Assembly: GCA_029050995.1 (NCBI GenBank)
Contig: JAIDLO010000028.1
Coordinates: 1-9,448, forward strand
Reading direction: 5' to 3'
DNA length: 9,448 nt
Source of the DNA: Eubacterium sp.
GTDB lineage: Bacteria > Bacillota > Clostridia > Oscillospirales > Acutalibacteraceae
Below are positions 1-6,677 of this stretch, in pieces. How positions within the stretch are numbered: the stretch's first letter is position 1; the number at the start of each line of letters is the position of its first letter. The position numbers and the translations under genes are program-made. The notes under the pieces were generated by a model that had not been told where the DNA came from, ran no database searches, and was given only the letters and a program-made list of their open reading frames with translations.

Positions 1-873
1 GTGATTTTGTGAGGATATATAAGTTCTGCCTGTTTTTGTATTCTTAACAGGCTGGTTAACACCTCTGTGTCCGTATTTCAGTTTTGTTGTTTCAGCACCC
101 ATTGCAAGCGCCAAAAGCTGATGACCAAGGCAAATGCCGAAAATAGGCTTTTTGCCGATTAGCTTTTTAAGTTCTTCGATACATTCTGTATTTTCGCTCG
201 GATCGCCGGGACCGTTTGAAAGCATAATTCCGTCCGGATTCAGATTTAAAATATCTTCTGCCTTTGTGTTATAAGGCACAACCGCAACATTGCAGCCTCT
301 TTTTGCAAGCTCGTTTGCAATGTTGTCCTTTTTGCCGTAATCAAGAAGAACAACATTGTATTTGTGTTCCTCGCTTGGTACAAGCGTAGGCTTGTCAACA
401 GAAGTTGCTTCAACTGCATTTTTAACAGAATATTCTTTCAGCTTATCATAATCAACATAATTCGGGTTAGAGCAGATTTTTGCGTTCATAACGCCGCTTT
501 CTCTGATGATTTTTGTAATTTCTCTTGTGTCAACATCATAAACGCCGATAATGTTGTTGTCCTTAAGATATTCGTCAAGCGTTTTTCCGCATCTGAAATT
601 AGACGGATTATCGCATTTTTCTCTTACAATATAAGCAGAAACATAGGATTTGCTGCTTTCGCTGTCCTCGTCAATAAATCCGTAATTTCCGATAAGCGGA
701 AATGTCTGAAGAACAATCTGTCCGTAATAGCTTGGATCGGTTAAGGTTTCAATATATCCGCACATACCTGTTGTAAAAACAAGCTCGCCCTCAATATTTC
801 CGCCCGCACCGAAACGCTTTCCTTCAAAAATATGCCCGTCTGCAAGGCATATATAAACTTTTTCGTTATCCAT
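1..873 (-). CDS. carA: Carbamoyl-phosphate synthase small (glutaminase) subunit, partial, 3' end beyond window
   Basis: CarA is the glutaminase subunit that releases ammonia from glutamine for the large subunit CarB to make carbamoyl phosphate. The visible 291 codons open with the CarA N-terminal domain (DPSYYGQIV, TFPLIGNYGF, DTREIT) and continue into a class I glutamine amidotransferase domain: VVLLDYGKKDNIA, the oxyanion-loop motif SNGPGDPSE, and GICLGHQLLALAMG with the nucleophile at Cys248. The reading frame is still open at base 1, at ISSQNH, so the C-terminal His/Glu of the triad lie outside; family members are about 350-380 residues. I chose ATG at 873 because AGGA at 885-882 sits 8 bases upstream; in-frame ATGs at 879 and 882 are possible, and the latter would overlap the argF stop. 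Its place after argF suggests an arginine-dedicated synthase, with carB expected next. Confidence 0.95.
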   Translation of the reverse strand, partial: MDNEKVYICLADGHIFEGKRFGAGGNIEGELVFTTGMCGYIETLTDPSYYGQIVLQTFPLIGNYGFIDEDSESSKSYVSAYIVREKCDNPSNFRCGKTLDEYLKDNNIIGVYDVDTREITKIIRESGVMNAKICSNPNYVDYDKLKEYSVKNAVEATSVDKPTLVPSEEHKYNVVLLDYGKKDNIANELAKRGCNVAVVPYNTKAEDILNLNPDGIMLSNGPGDPSENTECIEELKKLIGKKPIFGICLGHQLLALAMGAETTKLKYGHRGVNQPVKNTKTGRTYISSQNH

Positions 874-878
874 TTTCA

Positions 879-1781
879 TCATCCTAAAAGCTTAACTAAA
901 ACTGCTTTCTGTGCGTGAAGCCTGTTTTCAGCTTCATCAAAAATTTCGTCTGCGTGTGCTTCAAATACCTTAGCGGTAATTTCCTCTTCTCTGTGTGCAG
1001 GTAAGCAGTGAAGCACCATTGCGTCATTATGTGCAGCTTCCATAACTGCATCATTAATCTGGAAGTCCTTGAAGATTTTTTCGCGTTCTGCCTTTTCCTC
1101 TTCCTGTCCCATAGAAGCCCAAACATCTGTGTAAAGAATATCTGCGTCCTTTGCGCAAGCAAGAATATCTGATGAGCAGATGAATGTTCCGTTTTCTTCT
1201 GCCCATTTCATAATTTCAGCATCCGGCTTGTAGCCGTCCGGGCAGGCGATCGCACATTCCATGCCCATTTTGATTGCGCCTACAATAAGGCTGTTTGCCA
1301 TATTGTTTCCGTCGCCGATAAAGCAGAGTTTAAGTCCGTCAAAAGAGTTTTTATGCTCACGGATTGTCATAAGGTCTGCAAGCACCTGGCAAGGATGGCA
1401 GTAATCTGTAAGTCCGTTGATAATCGGAATAGAACCGTATTCAGCTAAATCCTCAACCTCTTTCTGTTCAAAGGTTCTGATCATAATGCCGTCAAGATAG
1501 CGGGAAAGAACTCTTGCTGTGTCCTCAACAGGCTCGCCTCTGCCAATCTGCAAATCTCTGTTTGAAAGGAATAAAGCCTGGCCGCCAAGCTGATACATAC
1601 CTGTTTCAAAAGAAACTCTTGTTCTTGTTGAGCTTTTCTGGAAAATCATTCCAAGTGTTTTTCCTTTTAAAAGATGATGCTCAATGCCGTGCTTTGTTTC
1701 GTATTTAAGCTGGTCTGCAAGATTTAAAATATCAAGAATATCGTGTGTGCTTAAATCCTGTAATTTCAATAAATGCTTCAT
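879..1781 (-). CDS. argF: Ornithine carbamoyltransferase
   Basis: This enzyme joins ornithine and carbamoyl phosphate to give citrulline in the cytoplasm. At 300 residues it has the normal length. The carbamoyl-phosphate-binding STRTR motif is at residues 51-55, the HPCQ motif at 129-132, the SMG loop that contacts ornithine at 223-225 (in DVWASMG), and HCLP at 258-261 with the catalytic Cys259. These distinguish it from aspartate carbamoyltransferase. The ATG overlaps the argD stop in an ATGA arrangement, and AGAGG about 10 bases upstream lies inside argD, so translation is probably coupled. The stop codon TGA at 881-879 touches the start region of carA, which makes its substrate. I use argF because of its location in a biosynthetic operon; nothing indicates the catabolic arcB role. 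Confidence 0.96.
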   Translation of the reverse strand: MKHLLKLQDLSTHDILDILNLADQLKYETKHGIEHHLLKGKTLGMIFQKSSTRTRVSFETGMYQLGGQALFLSNRDLQIGRGEPVEDTARVLSRYLDGIMIRTFEQKEVEDLAEYGSIPIINGLTDYCHPCQVLADLMTIREHKNSFDGLKLCFIGDGNNMANSLIVGAIKMGMECAIACPDGYKPDAEIMKWAEENGTFICSSDILACAKDADILYTDVWASMGQEEEKAEREKIFKDFQINDAVMEAAHNDAMVLHCLPAHREEEITAKVFEAHADEIFDEAENRLHAQKAVLVKLLG

Positions 1782-2938
1782 TTTTCAATTACCTCTTTCA
1801 GTATATTTAATCCTTTATTAATTTCTTCATAGCTTATGTTAAGTGCGGGCAAAAGCCTTATCTTTGTCTTAGCCGTAAGCACTAAGAGCCCTTTTTCAAG
1901 GCAGGTGTTTACAACCTCTTTTGCATCCTTTTCGGTTTCAATGCCAAGCATTAAGCCCATACCGCTTATGCTTTTAACACCCTTAACATTCTTTAAAAAG
2001 TCAACAATGTATTCGCTTTTTTCGGAAACGCTCTTCATAAATACATCATCAATTCTCTTAACAATGCTTACTGCGCCTGCTGCTGCAACAGGGTTACCGC
2101 CAAAGGTAGAGCCGTGTGAGCCTGCAGTAATATGGCTTTCAACCTTTTCGCCGAATAAAACTGCGCCCATAGGCAAGCCGCCTGCAATGCCTTTTGCAGT
2201 GCTGACAATATCAGGCTCAATGCCGAAATTCATATATGCAAAATATTTGCCCGTTCTGCCGTTTCCTGTCTGTACCTCGTCTACAACAATCAGAATGTCT
2301 TTTTCTTCTGCAAGTTTTTCAATTTCTTTAACGAAGCTTTCGTCAAGATTTAAAACGCCGCCTTCGCCCTGAACACATTCAAACATAATTGCGCAAACAT
2401 CATCTGTTGCCATTTCTCTGAGCTGTTCAATGTCGTTGGCAGGGCAGTGCTTAAAGCCCTCAGTAAACGGCGCAAAGTTTGTGTGAAAGCTGTCCTGTCC
2501 TGTTGCGGCAAGCGTTGTTATTGTTCTTCCGTGAAAGGAATTAACAAGTGTAATAATTGTGCTTCGTCCCTCGCCGTATTTGTCAAAGCTGTATTTTCTT
2601 GCGTATTTGATTGCACCCTCGTTTGCTTCAGCACCGCTGTTTGAGAAAAACACCTTTTTCATTCCCGTTTTCTCGCAAAGAAGCTTTGCAAGCTCAGCGC
2701 AAGGCGCGGTGTAGTAAAGATTGGAGGTGTGCTGTAATTTATCAAGCTGATTGATAACAGCCGCTTTCCATTCGTCATCAGCAATTCCGAATGCTGTAAC
2801 GCCGATACCCGAGCCGAAATCAATGTATTCCTTTCCGCTTTCATCATAAAGCGTAGAGCCCTTTCCCTTTGTAAGCTCAACATTAAATCTGCCGTAGGTT
2901 GGGGCAATATATTCTTTATCAATTTCTTTTGTGTTCAT
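1778..2938 (-). CDS. argD: Acetylornithine aminotransferase (PLP-dependent class III)
   Basis: ArgD transfers an amino group from glutamate to N-acetylglutamate semialdehyde, giving N-acetylornithine. The 386-residue length is typical. Visible landmarks are DFGSGIGV near residues 40-47, the PLP-phosphate-binding SGAEA at 101-105, SFHGRT at 134-139 for cofactor ring stacking, VVDEVQTG with Asp220 contacting the pyridine nitrogen, and the Schiff-base lysine Lys249 in STAKG, followed by GGLPMGA. The Shine-Dalgarno AGGTGA overlaps the argB stop codon, six bases before the ATG, and the argD stop overlaps the argF start by four bases. Related class III aminotransferases such as ornithine aminotransferase share these motifs; the operon position settles the assignment. 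Confidence 0.96.
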   Translation of the reverse strand: MNTKEIDKEYIAPTYGRFNVELTKGKGSTLYDESGKEYIDFGSGIGVTAFGIADDEWKAAVINQLDKLQHTSNLYYTAPCAELAKLLCEKTGMKKVFFSNSGAEANEGAIKYARKYSFDKYGEGRSTIITLVNSFHGRTITTLAATGQDSFHTNFAPFTEGFKHCPANDIEQLREMATDDVCAIMFECVQGEGGVLNLDESFVKEIEKLAEEKDILIVVDEVQTGNGRTGKYFAYMNFGIEPDIVSTAKGIAGGLPMGAVLFGEKVESHITAGSHGSTFGGNPVAAAGAVSIVKRIDDVFMKSVSEKSEYIVDFLKNVKGVKSISGMGLMLGIETEKDAKEVVNTCLEKGLLVLTAKTKIRLLPALNISYEEINKGLNILKEVIEK

Positions 2939-2944
2939 TTTTTA

Positions 2945-3802
2945 TCACCTGCTTCTGAACATTGTTCCCATACCTTCGTCAGTAAGAAGCTCCATAAGAA
3001 TAGAGTGGGGAACTCTGCCGTCTATAATAAATGCTTTTTTTACACCTTCACGAAGTGCGCTTGTCATGGAATCAATCTTAGGAATCATACCGCCGCTGAT
3101 TACGCCGTCAGCAATCAGTGCAGGCACATCGGAGATATACACTCTGTGAATCAGTGTGCTGTCGTCATCCTTATCTCTTAAAAGCCCAACAACATCTGTC
3201 ATTGAAACAAGGGTTTCAGCCTTTAATGCACCTGCAACGGCAGATGCAACAGTGTCAGCATTAATGTTGTAGCAATTGCCGTCCTCGTCATAACCGATTG
3301 TGGAAATAACGGGAATAAAGCTGTTTGCAAGAACCTCGTTTACAACATCCATATTGATTTCTGTTATTTCGCCAACATAGCCGTGCTTGTCATCAAGCGG
3401 CTTGCATTTAATCATATTGCCGTCCATACCTGAAAGCCCGATTGCGTGACCGCCGAGGTTTCCGATCTGGCAAACCAGATCTTTGTTTACCTTGCCTGCA
3501 AGCACCATCTGAACAACATTTGCCGTTTCTTTTGTTGTAACTCGAAGTCCGTCAACAAATTCACTCTGAATATGCATAGCGTCCAGTGTTTTATTTATTT
3601 CGGGGCCGCCGCCGTGAACAAGAACAACCTTGATTCCAACTGTTGAAAGAAGAACCAGATCGTGCATAACAGCCTCTTTAAGCTCTTCATTTATCATAGC
3701 GTTTCCGCCGTATTTAACAACAACAATCTTCTGGCGGTATGCCTGAATGTGCGGTAATGCGTGTGCAATAACATCCGCTTTCATTGCATTTGTAATATCC
3801 AT
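2945..3802 (-). CDS. argB: Acetylglutamate kinase, probably arginine-sensitive
   Basis: ArgB phosphorylates N-acetylglutamate, the committed and usually feedback-controlled step when acetyl groups are recycled. The 285-residue sequence carries VVVKYGGNAM (Lys30 in the phosphate-binding loop), VLVHGGGPEIN at 60-70 and GLRVTT at 85-90, with a C-terminal segment ending DEGMGTMFR. About 25 residues precede the first strand and read ADVIAHALPHIQAYRQK. In characterised kinases of this family an N-terminal helix of this kind links dimers into the arginine-inhibited hexamer and is missing from the insensitive E. coli enzyme, so I infer feedback inhibition by arginine. AAGGAG sits 7 bases before the ATG, inside a 31-base gap after argJ, the largest spacer in the operon. 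Confidence 0.96.
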   Translation of the reverse strand: MDITNAMKADVIAHALPHIQAYRQKIVVVKYGGNAMINEELKEAVMHDLVLLSTVGIKVVLVHGGGPEINKTLDAMHIQSEFVDGLRVTTKETANVVQMVLAGKVNKDLVCQIGNLGGHAIGLSGMDGNMIKCKPLDDKHGYVGEITEINMDVVNEVLANSFIPVISTIGYDEDGNCYNINADTVASAVAGALKAETLVSMTDVVGLLRDKDDDSTLIHRVYISDVPALIADGVISGGMIPKIDSMTSALREGVKKAFIIDGRVPHSILMELLTDEGMGTMFRSR

Positions 3803-3833
3803 TTTGTAACTCCTTAATATTTATATCCGTTTA

Positions 3834-5081
3834 TCAGGTGCGATAATCTCCATTGATTTTCACATAATCATATGTTAAATCACAACCCCAAGCAGTTGCG
3901 TTTTCATTTCCTTGATTAAGATTAACAAGAACCTGGATTTCATCGCTTGAAAGTATTTTTGCTGCTTCTTCTTCGCTGAATTCAACACCTGCTCCGTTCC
4001 TGCAAACAGCAACAGTGCCGAATTCACTCTTTAAATCAACATCAACCTTTGTGATATCAAATTCTGCATCTGCATATCCGATTGCGCAAAGAACTCTGCC
4101 CCAGTTTGCATCTTCTCCGAATATTGCACATTTGAATAGGGTAGAGCCGATAACTGATTTTGCAATTATTATTGCATCGTCTTTTGTCGGGCAGCCTGTG
4201 CAGATACATTCAAGGAGCTTGCTTGCGCCTTCGCCGTCTTTTGCAAGCATTCTTGTAAGATTAGCCATAACCTCATATAAAGCAGTCTTAAATGTTTCAA
4301 AAGCTTCGTTTGTTTCGGTAATCTCATTATTTCCTGCAAGTCCGTTTGCCATTAATGAAACCATATCATTTGTGGATGTATCGCCGTCAATTGAAAGACA
4401 ATTGTATGTTACTTTAACAATTTCATCAAGTGCTTTCTGAAGCATTTCTGATGATATAGCAACATCTGTTGTAATGAAATTAAGCGTAGTTGCCATGTTC
4501 GGATGAATCATACCCGAGCCTTTAGCCATACCGCCAAGATGACAAATCTTGTCGTCAATTTCAAATTCAACGGCATATTCTTTCTTAATTGTGTCCGTTG
4601 TCATAATAGCTGTTGCTGCTTCTTCATTGCCTTCGTATGAAAGCTTTTCAGCTAATTCGCCAATTCCGTTTTCAATTGGCTCAATTGGAAGAATCTGACC
4701 AATTACACCCGTTGAAGCAACAATAACTTCTTCTGCCTTAATGCCAAGCTCGTTTGCAGCAAGCACACACATTCTTGTTGCCTTTTCCTCGCCGTCTGCA
4801 TTGCATGTGTTTGCGTTTTTTGAATTTACAATAACGGCTCTTGATTTTCCGTTTGTTTTTTCAAGGTTCTTTTTTGTAACTAAAATAGGTGCGCCTTTAA
4901 CTTTGTTTGTTGTGTACACTGCAGCTGTACTGCAAAGTGTATCACTTAAAATTAAACCTAAATCGTTTTTATGTGGTTTATCCGGATTTTTATTATCTAT
5001 AGCAGGCTTTTTAATTCCGCAGTAAATACCGCTTGCCTTAAAGCCCTTTGCGGCACATATGCCGCCGTTAATAACTTTCAT
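3834..5081 (-). CDS. argJ: Glutamate N-acetyltransferase / ornithine acetyltransferase
   Basis: ArgJ moves the acetyl group from N-acetylornithine to glutamate, releasing ornithine and regenerating acetylglutamate; some members also use acetyl-CoA. The protein is made as one chain that cuts itself between Ala and Thr in the ATT motif. Here GMIHPNMATTLNF places the scissile bond between Ala197 and Thr198, so Thr198 would become the N-terminal nucleophile of the beta chain. The upstream STGVIG at about residues 123-128 matches the oxyanion-hole region (Thr124, Gly125). Length, 415 residues, is normal. The Shine-Dalgarno TAGGAG lies inside the last codons of argC, about 9 bases before the ATG, with a 4-base gap between genes. 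No argA or argE is present, consistent with a cyclic pathway. Whether the enzyme is mono- or bifunctional cannot be read from sequence. Confidence 0.96.
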   Translation of the reverse strand: MKVINGGICAAKGFKASGIYCGIKKPAIDNKNPDKPHKNDLGLILSDTLCSTAAVYTTNKVKGAPILVTKKNLEKTNGKSRAVIVNSKNANTCNADGEEKATRMCVLAANELGIKAEEVIVASTGVIGQILPIEPIENGIGELAEKLSYEGNEEAATAIMTTDTIKKEYAVEFEIDDKICHLGGMAKGSGMIHPNMATTLNFITTDVAISSEMLQKALDEIVKVTYNCLSIDGDTSTNDMVSLMANGLAGNNEITETNEAFETFKTALYEVMANLTRMLAKDGEGASKLLECICTGCPTKDDAIIIAKSVIGSTLFKCAIFGEDANWGRVLCAIGYADAEFDITKVDVDLKSEFGTVAVCRNGAGVEFSEEEAAKILSSDEIQVLVNLNQGNENATAWGCDLTYDYVKINGDYRT

Positions 5082-5085
5082 ATGT

Positions 5086-6033
5086 TCATTCTCCTATAAC
5101 TAAAGATTTATATTCGTCAATTCCAAGGCTTAAATTCATACATTGAATTGCAGCGCCTGATGCGCCCTTGCCAAGGTTGTCAAATCTTGAGGTAATCACA
5201 ATTCTGTCGTCATTGCCGTTTACCTCAATTTCCATATCGTCTCTGCCGTAAAAATTATTTGCGCCAATCATATTCTCTGTAAAGCCAACAGGGCGAACCT
5301 TAACAGCTTTTTTGCCCTCGTAATGCTCTGCAAGAATATCTCTTACATCGTTTAATGCATATTTCTTGTTCATCATATTTGTAAAGAGGGGAATGCTTAC
5401 AACCATTCCGCATTTGTAATCGCAAATCATCGGCGAAAAAATCGGTGTCTGACCTAATCCGCTGATTGCAACCATTTCTTTAAGATGCTTGTGGTTCTGT
5501 GTTAAAGCGTACTGCCTTGGGCTGTCCAGCTCAACATCTCTGTTCAGGTCCTCATACTGAGCAATCGCCTTGTTGCCTGCACCGCTGTATCCTGAAACTG
5601 CAAAGCAGGTAAGGGGATAGTCTGCTGAAATAACGCCGTGTGCAACAAGCGGAGCAACGATTGCGTTAAAACCGCTTGCATAACATCCCGGGTTTGCAAT
5701 AAGCTGATTGGTCTCAATTCGTCGTCTGAAATCCTCGGATAATTCCGGAAAGCCGTAAGCCCAGTTTGGATTTGTTCTGTGTGCCGTTGAAGCATCAATT
5801 ATCTTTGTTTTCGTATTGTCTTTATCTAAGAGTGAAACAGCCTCAATAGCTGCAGCATCAGGCAAGCAAAGAAAAGTAATGTCTGATGCATTAATGAATT
5901 TCTTTATTTCGTTTGTATCTTTTCTCTTGTCCTCATCAATGATAAGAAGCTCAATATCCTCTCTTTGAAGCAGGCGGTCTTTAATTCTTAATCCTGTTGT
6001 GCCTGCCTGTCCGTCAATGAATACTTTTGTCAT
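5086..6033 (-). CDS. argC: N-acetyl-gamma-glutamyl-phosphate reductase, type 2
   Basis: ArgC reduces N-acetylglutamyl phosphate to the semialdehyde with NADPH. The 315-residue protein has the nucleotide-binding loop GQAGTTGL at residues 8-15, the region FLCLPDAA at 54-61, and the active-site cysteine Cys117 in ANPGCYAS. A His pair at 181/183 (NHKHLKEM) is the likely place of the acid/base residue. The short length and the GQAGTTG opening match the smaller type-2 ArgC branch rather than the ~340-residue E. coli/Bacillus form. It is the first gene of the operon. GGGAG at 6051-6047 is the only Shine-Dalgarno-like sequence and stands 13 bases before the ATG, longer than usual; an intervening ATG at 6043 is out of frame. 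A palindrome fills that spacer and overlaps a possible ArgR site. Confidence 0.95.
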   Translation of the reverse strand: MTKVFIDGQAGTTGLRIKDRLLQREDIELLIIDEDKRKDTNEIKKFINASDITFLCLPDAAAIEAVSLLDKDNTKTKIIDASTAHRTNPNWAYGFPELSEDFRRRIETNQLIANPGCYASGFNAIVAPLVAHGVISADYPLTCFAVSGYSGAGNKAIAQYEDLNRDVELDSPRQYALTQNHKHLKEMVAISGLGQTPIFSPMICDYKCGMVVSIPLFTNMMNKKYALNDVRDILAEHYEGKKAVKVRPVGFTENMIGANNFYGRDDMEIEVNGNDDRIVITSRFDNLGKGASGAAIQCMNLSLGIDEYKSLVIGE

Positions 6034-6044
6034 TTTTATGCATA
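6027..6044. promoter_or_regulatory. Possible ARG box across the argC start codon
   Basis: The window matches the ARG-box pattern with three mismatches and covers the argC ATG. It overlaps the perfect palindrome TTTATGCATAAA (6035-6046), which recurs at the upstream operator. In Bacillus subtilis AhrC uses one operator at the argC promoter and another inside argC; a similar two-site layout is inferred here. Confidence 0.4.
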
Positions 6045-6048
6045 AACT
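6035..6048. repeat. 14-base direct repeat, copy 1
   Basis: TTTATGCATAAACT occurs here and again, identically, at 6147-6160. The first 12 bases form a perfect palindrome. This copy lies between the argC Shine-Dalgarno and its start codon; the other overlaps the best ARG box. The two bracket the argC promoter. Confidence 0.8.
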
Positions 6049-6075
6049 CCCATTTAATATTAATTATTATTACTT

Positions 6076-6103
6076 ATTATACACGAGCATAATTTATTGT
6101 CAA
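6076..6103 (-). promoter_or_regulatory. Promoter of the arginine operon
   Basis: On the minus strand TTGACA (6103-6098) and TATAAT (6081-6076) both match the sigma-70/SigA consensus fully, separated by 16 bases. Transcription would begin near 6069 and leave a leader of only about 35 bases before argC, too short for a T-box or arginine riboswitch, so control is expected at the DNA level. Confidence 0.85.
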
Positions 6104-6118
6104 TAGAAAAGGTGCAAA

Positions 6119-6136
6119 AACTTATAAATATGCACA
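6119..6136. promoter_or_regulatory. Possible second ARG box of a tandem pair
   Basis: This 18-base window matches WNTNAATWWWWATTNANW with three mismatches and is separated from the better box at 6139-6156 by two bases. Its weakness and the general AT-richness mean it could be chance; the spacing is the main argument for it. Confidence 0.35.
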
Positions 6137-6138
6137 AT

Positions 6139-6156
6139 AATGAATATTTATGCATA
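6139..6156. promoter_or_regulatory. ARG box (ArgR/AhrC operator), best match
   Basis: AATGAATATTTATGCATA matches the general ArgR operator pattern WNTNAATWWWWATTNANW at every defined position but one (G for T in the right half). It lies upstream of the argC -35 box. A second, weaker copy at 6119-6136 (three mismatches) sits 2 bases away, resembling the tandem ARG boxes, usually 2-3 bases apart, bound by one ArgR hexamer. The site is also upstream of the divergent lysis cassette. Confidence 0.6.
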
Positions 6157-6160
6157 AACT
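6147..6160. repeat. 14-base direct repeat, copy 2
   Basis: This is the second copy of TTTATGCATAAACT, 112 bases from the first and on the far side of the argC promoter. Its left part forms the right half of the ARG box at 6139-6156. Confidence 0.8.
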
Positions 6161-6229
6161 ATTATGCTTTTTATGCACTTTATAGCCTATATAAGCAGGG
6201 AAGAAATCTTCTCTGTCATTTTTACTTTG

Positions 6230-6256
6230 TTGACTTTAATCAAACATTTGTTTAAT
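6230..6256 (+). promoter_or_regulatory. Weak candidate promoter for the lysis cassette
   Basis: TTGACT (6230-6235) and TTTAAT (6251-6256) each match the consensus at five of six positions, but the 15-base spacer is short. If used, the transcript would start near 6263, downstream of the ATG at 6164, which favours a start for the next gene around 6296-6302. The rest of 6105-6285 shows only AT-rich sequence and the operators described separately. Confidence 0.3.
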
Positions 6257-6285
6257 CTGTTGCTTTGTCCCTTAATTCTTTGTGT

Positions 6286-6292
6286 AAAGGAG
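6286..6292 (+). promoter_or_regulatory. Ribosome binding site that points to an ATA start
   Basis: AAAGGAG is a near-perfect Shine-Dalgarno sequence. No ATG, GTG or TTG follows in the frame of the small membrane-protein gene at 5-12 bases; the in-frame codons there are AGG, ATT, AAA and ATA. It is the main evidence that the true start is near 6296-6302 and not at 6164. Confidence 0.65.
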
Positions 6293-6301
6293 AGGATTAA
6301 A

Positions 6302-6520
6302 ATAACAGAAAGTATCATTATTGCAATAATTGCTATGATCGGCACTTGTGCAGGCTCATTCGGCGGTATCATTACTGCTTCTAAACTAACAAATTTCAGA
6401 CTTGAAAAGCTTGAAGCAAAGGTAGATAAGCATAACAATTTTGCAGAAAGAATACCTGTGGTTGAGGAAAAAATAAAGGTCTTGAACCATAGAATTGAAG
6501 ATTTGGAAAAGGAGAAATAG
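6302..6520 (+). CDS. Small holin-like/XhlA-like membrane protein with charged tail; start codon abnormal
   Basis: The chain has one hydrophobic segment (ESIIIAIIAMIGTCAGSFGG) followed by a charged helical tail with heptad-like spacing (KLEAKVDKHNNFAERI, then KIKVLNHRIEDLEKEK). This resembles the small membrane proteins, often annotated hemolysin XhlA-like or holin, next to endolysin genes in clostridial phages. A strong ribosome binding site AAAGGAG (6286-6292) lies 9 bases before an in-frame ATA at 6302, exactly where ATG is expected; ATT at 6296 is the other option. Starting at 6302 gives 72 residues. The frame is open back to an ATG at 6164, but that start lacks a ribosome binding site and would add an AT-rich, hydrophobic 46-residue extension. 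The next in-frame ATG (6332) would cut the membrane helix. The gene is either non-canonically started or silenced by a start-codon change. Function in lysis is inferred from the neighbour. Confidence 0.6.
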   Translation: MTESIIIAIIAMIGTCAGSFGGIITASKLTNFRLEKLEAKVDKHNNFAERIPVVEEKIKVLNHRIEDLEKEK

Positions 6521-6540
6521 TGTGAAAAATCACACTATTT
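6515..6540 (+). terminator. Hairpin over the stop codon of the small membrane-protein gene
   Basis: AAATAGTGTGA (6515-6525) and TCACACTATTT (6530-6540) form a perfect 11-base stem with an AAAA loop. The left arm contains the TAG stop. Only three T residues follow, so termination would be weak; it may be an attenuator, an mRNA stabiliser or a first element of the structured leader that follows. Confidence 0.5.
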
Positions 6541-6550
6541 CGATTATATT

Positions 6551-6677
6551 GCCCTCAAAATTTGCCGGCGGCATAATTTTGAGATGGCTAAATTCACATT
6601 CACGCCTTGTCTGGCTACAACAAGGGTATTTTCGTGGATTTTTGTTACTATTTGTAGCCAGAAAGGCTATGTGAATT
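6551..6677 (+). ncRNA. Structured leader RNA upstream of the holin-CHAP gene (putative)
   Basis: Two further inverted-repeat structures fill this stretch. First, CTCAAAATT (6554-6562) pairs with AATTTTGAG (6575-6583), closed by TGCC/GGCA around a GGC loop, with an extra GCC/GGC pair outside. Second, a long three-part stem pairs AATTCACAT (6591-6599) with ATGTGAATT (6669-6677), GCCTT (6604-6608) with AAGGC (6663-6667), and CTGGCTACAA (6611-6620) with TTGTAGCCAG (6652-6661). The last structure ends three bases before the ATG at 6681, and the only Shine-Dalgarno-like bases (AAAGG, 6662-6666) are largely inside it. Such pairing is unlikely by chance and suggests translational control of the lysis protein; a mobile inverted-repeat element is the alternative. 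I recognise no known RNA family. Confidence 0.5.

Noticed and set aside
364..744. A 126-codon plus-strand frame opposite carA
   Set aside because: It lies wholly antisense to the clear carA frame, has no ribosome binding site and no recognisable domain; its hydrophobic make-up is a by-product of the opposite strand.
6034..6069. T-box or other riboswitch controlling argC
   Set aside because: The inferred leader is only about 35 bases and holds no conserved T-box or riboswitch sequence.
6034..6300. A duplicate of the tRNA-Thr 3' end as a prophage attachment site
   Set aside because: I looked for GGAGCTGATAACCGG-like sequence left of the lysis cassette and found none, so a recent tRNA integration cannot be shown from this window.
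6164..6301. Upstream extension of the small membrane-protein gene from ATG 6164
   Set aside because: There is no Shine-Dalgarno sequence before 6164, the extra 46 residues look like translated AT-rich DNA, and a strong ribosome binding site exists at 6286-6292.
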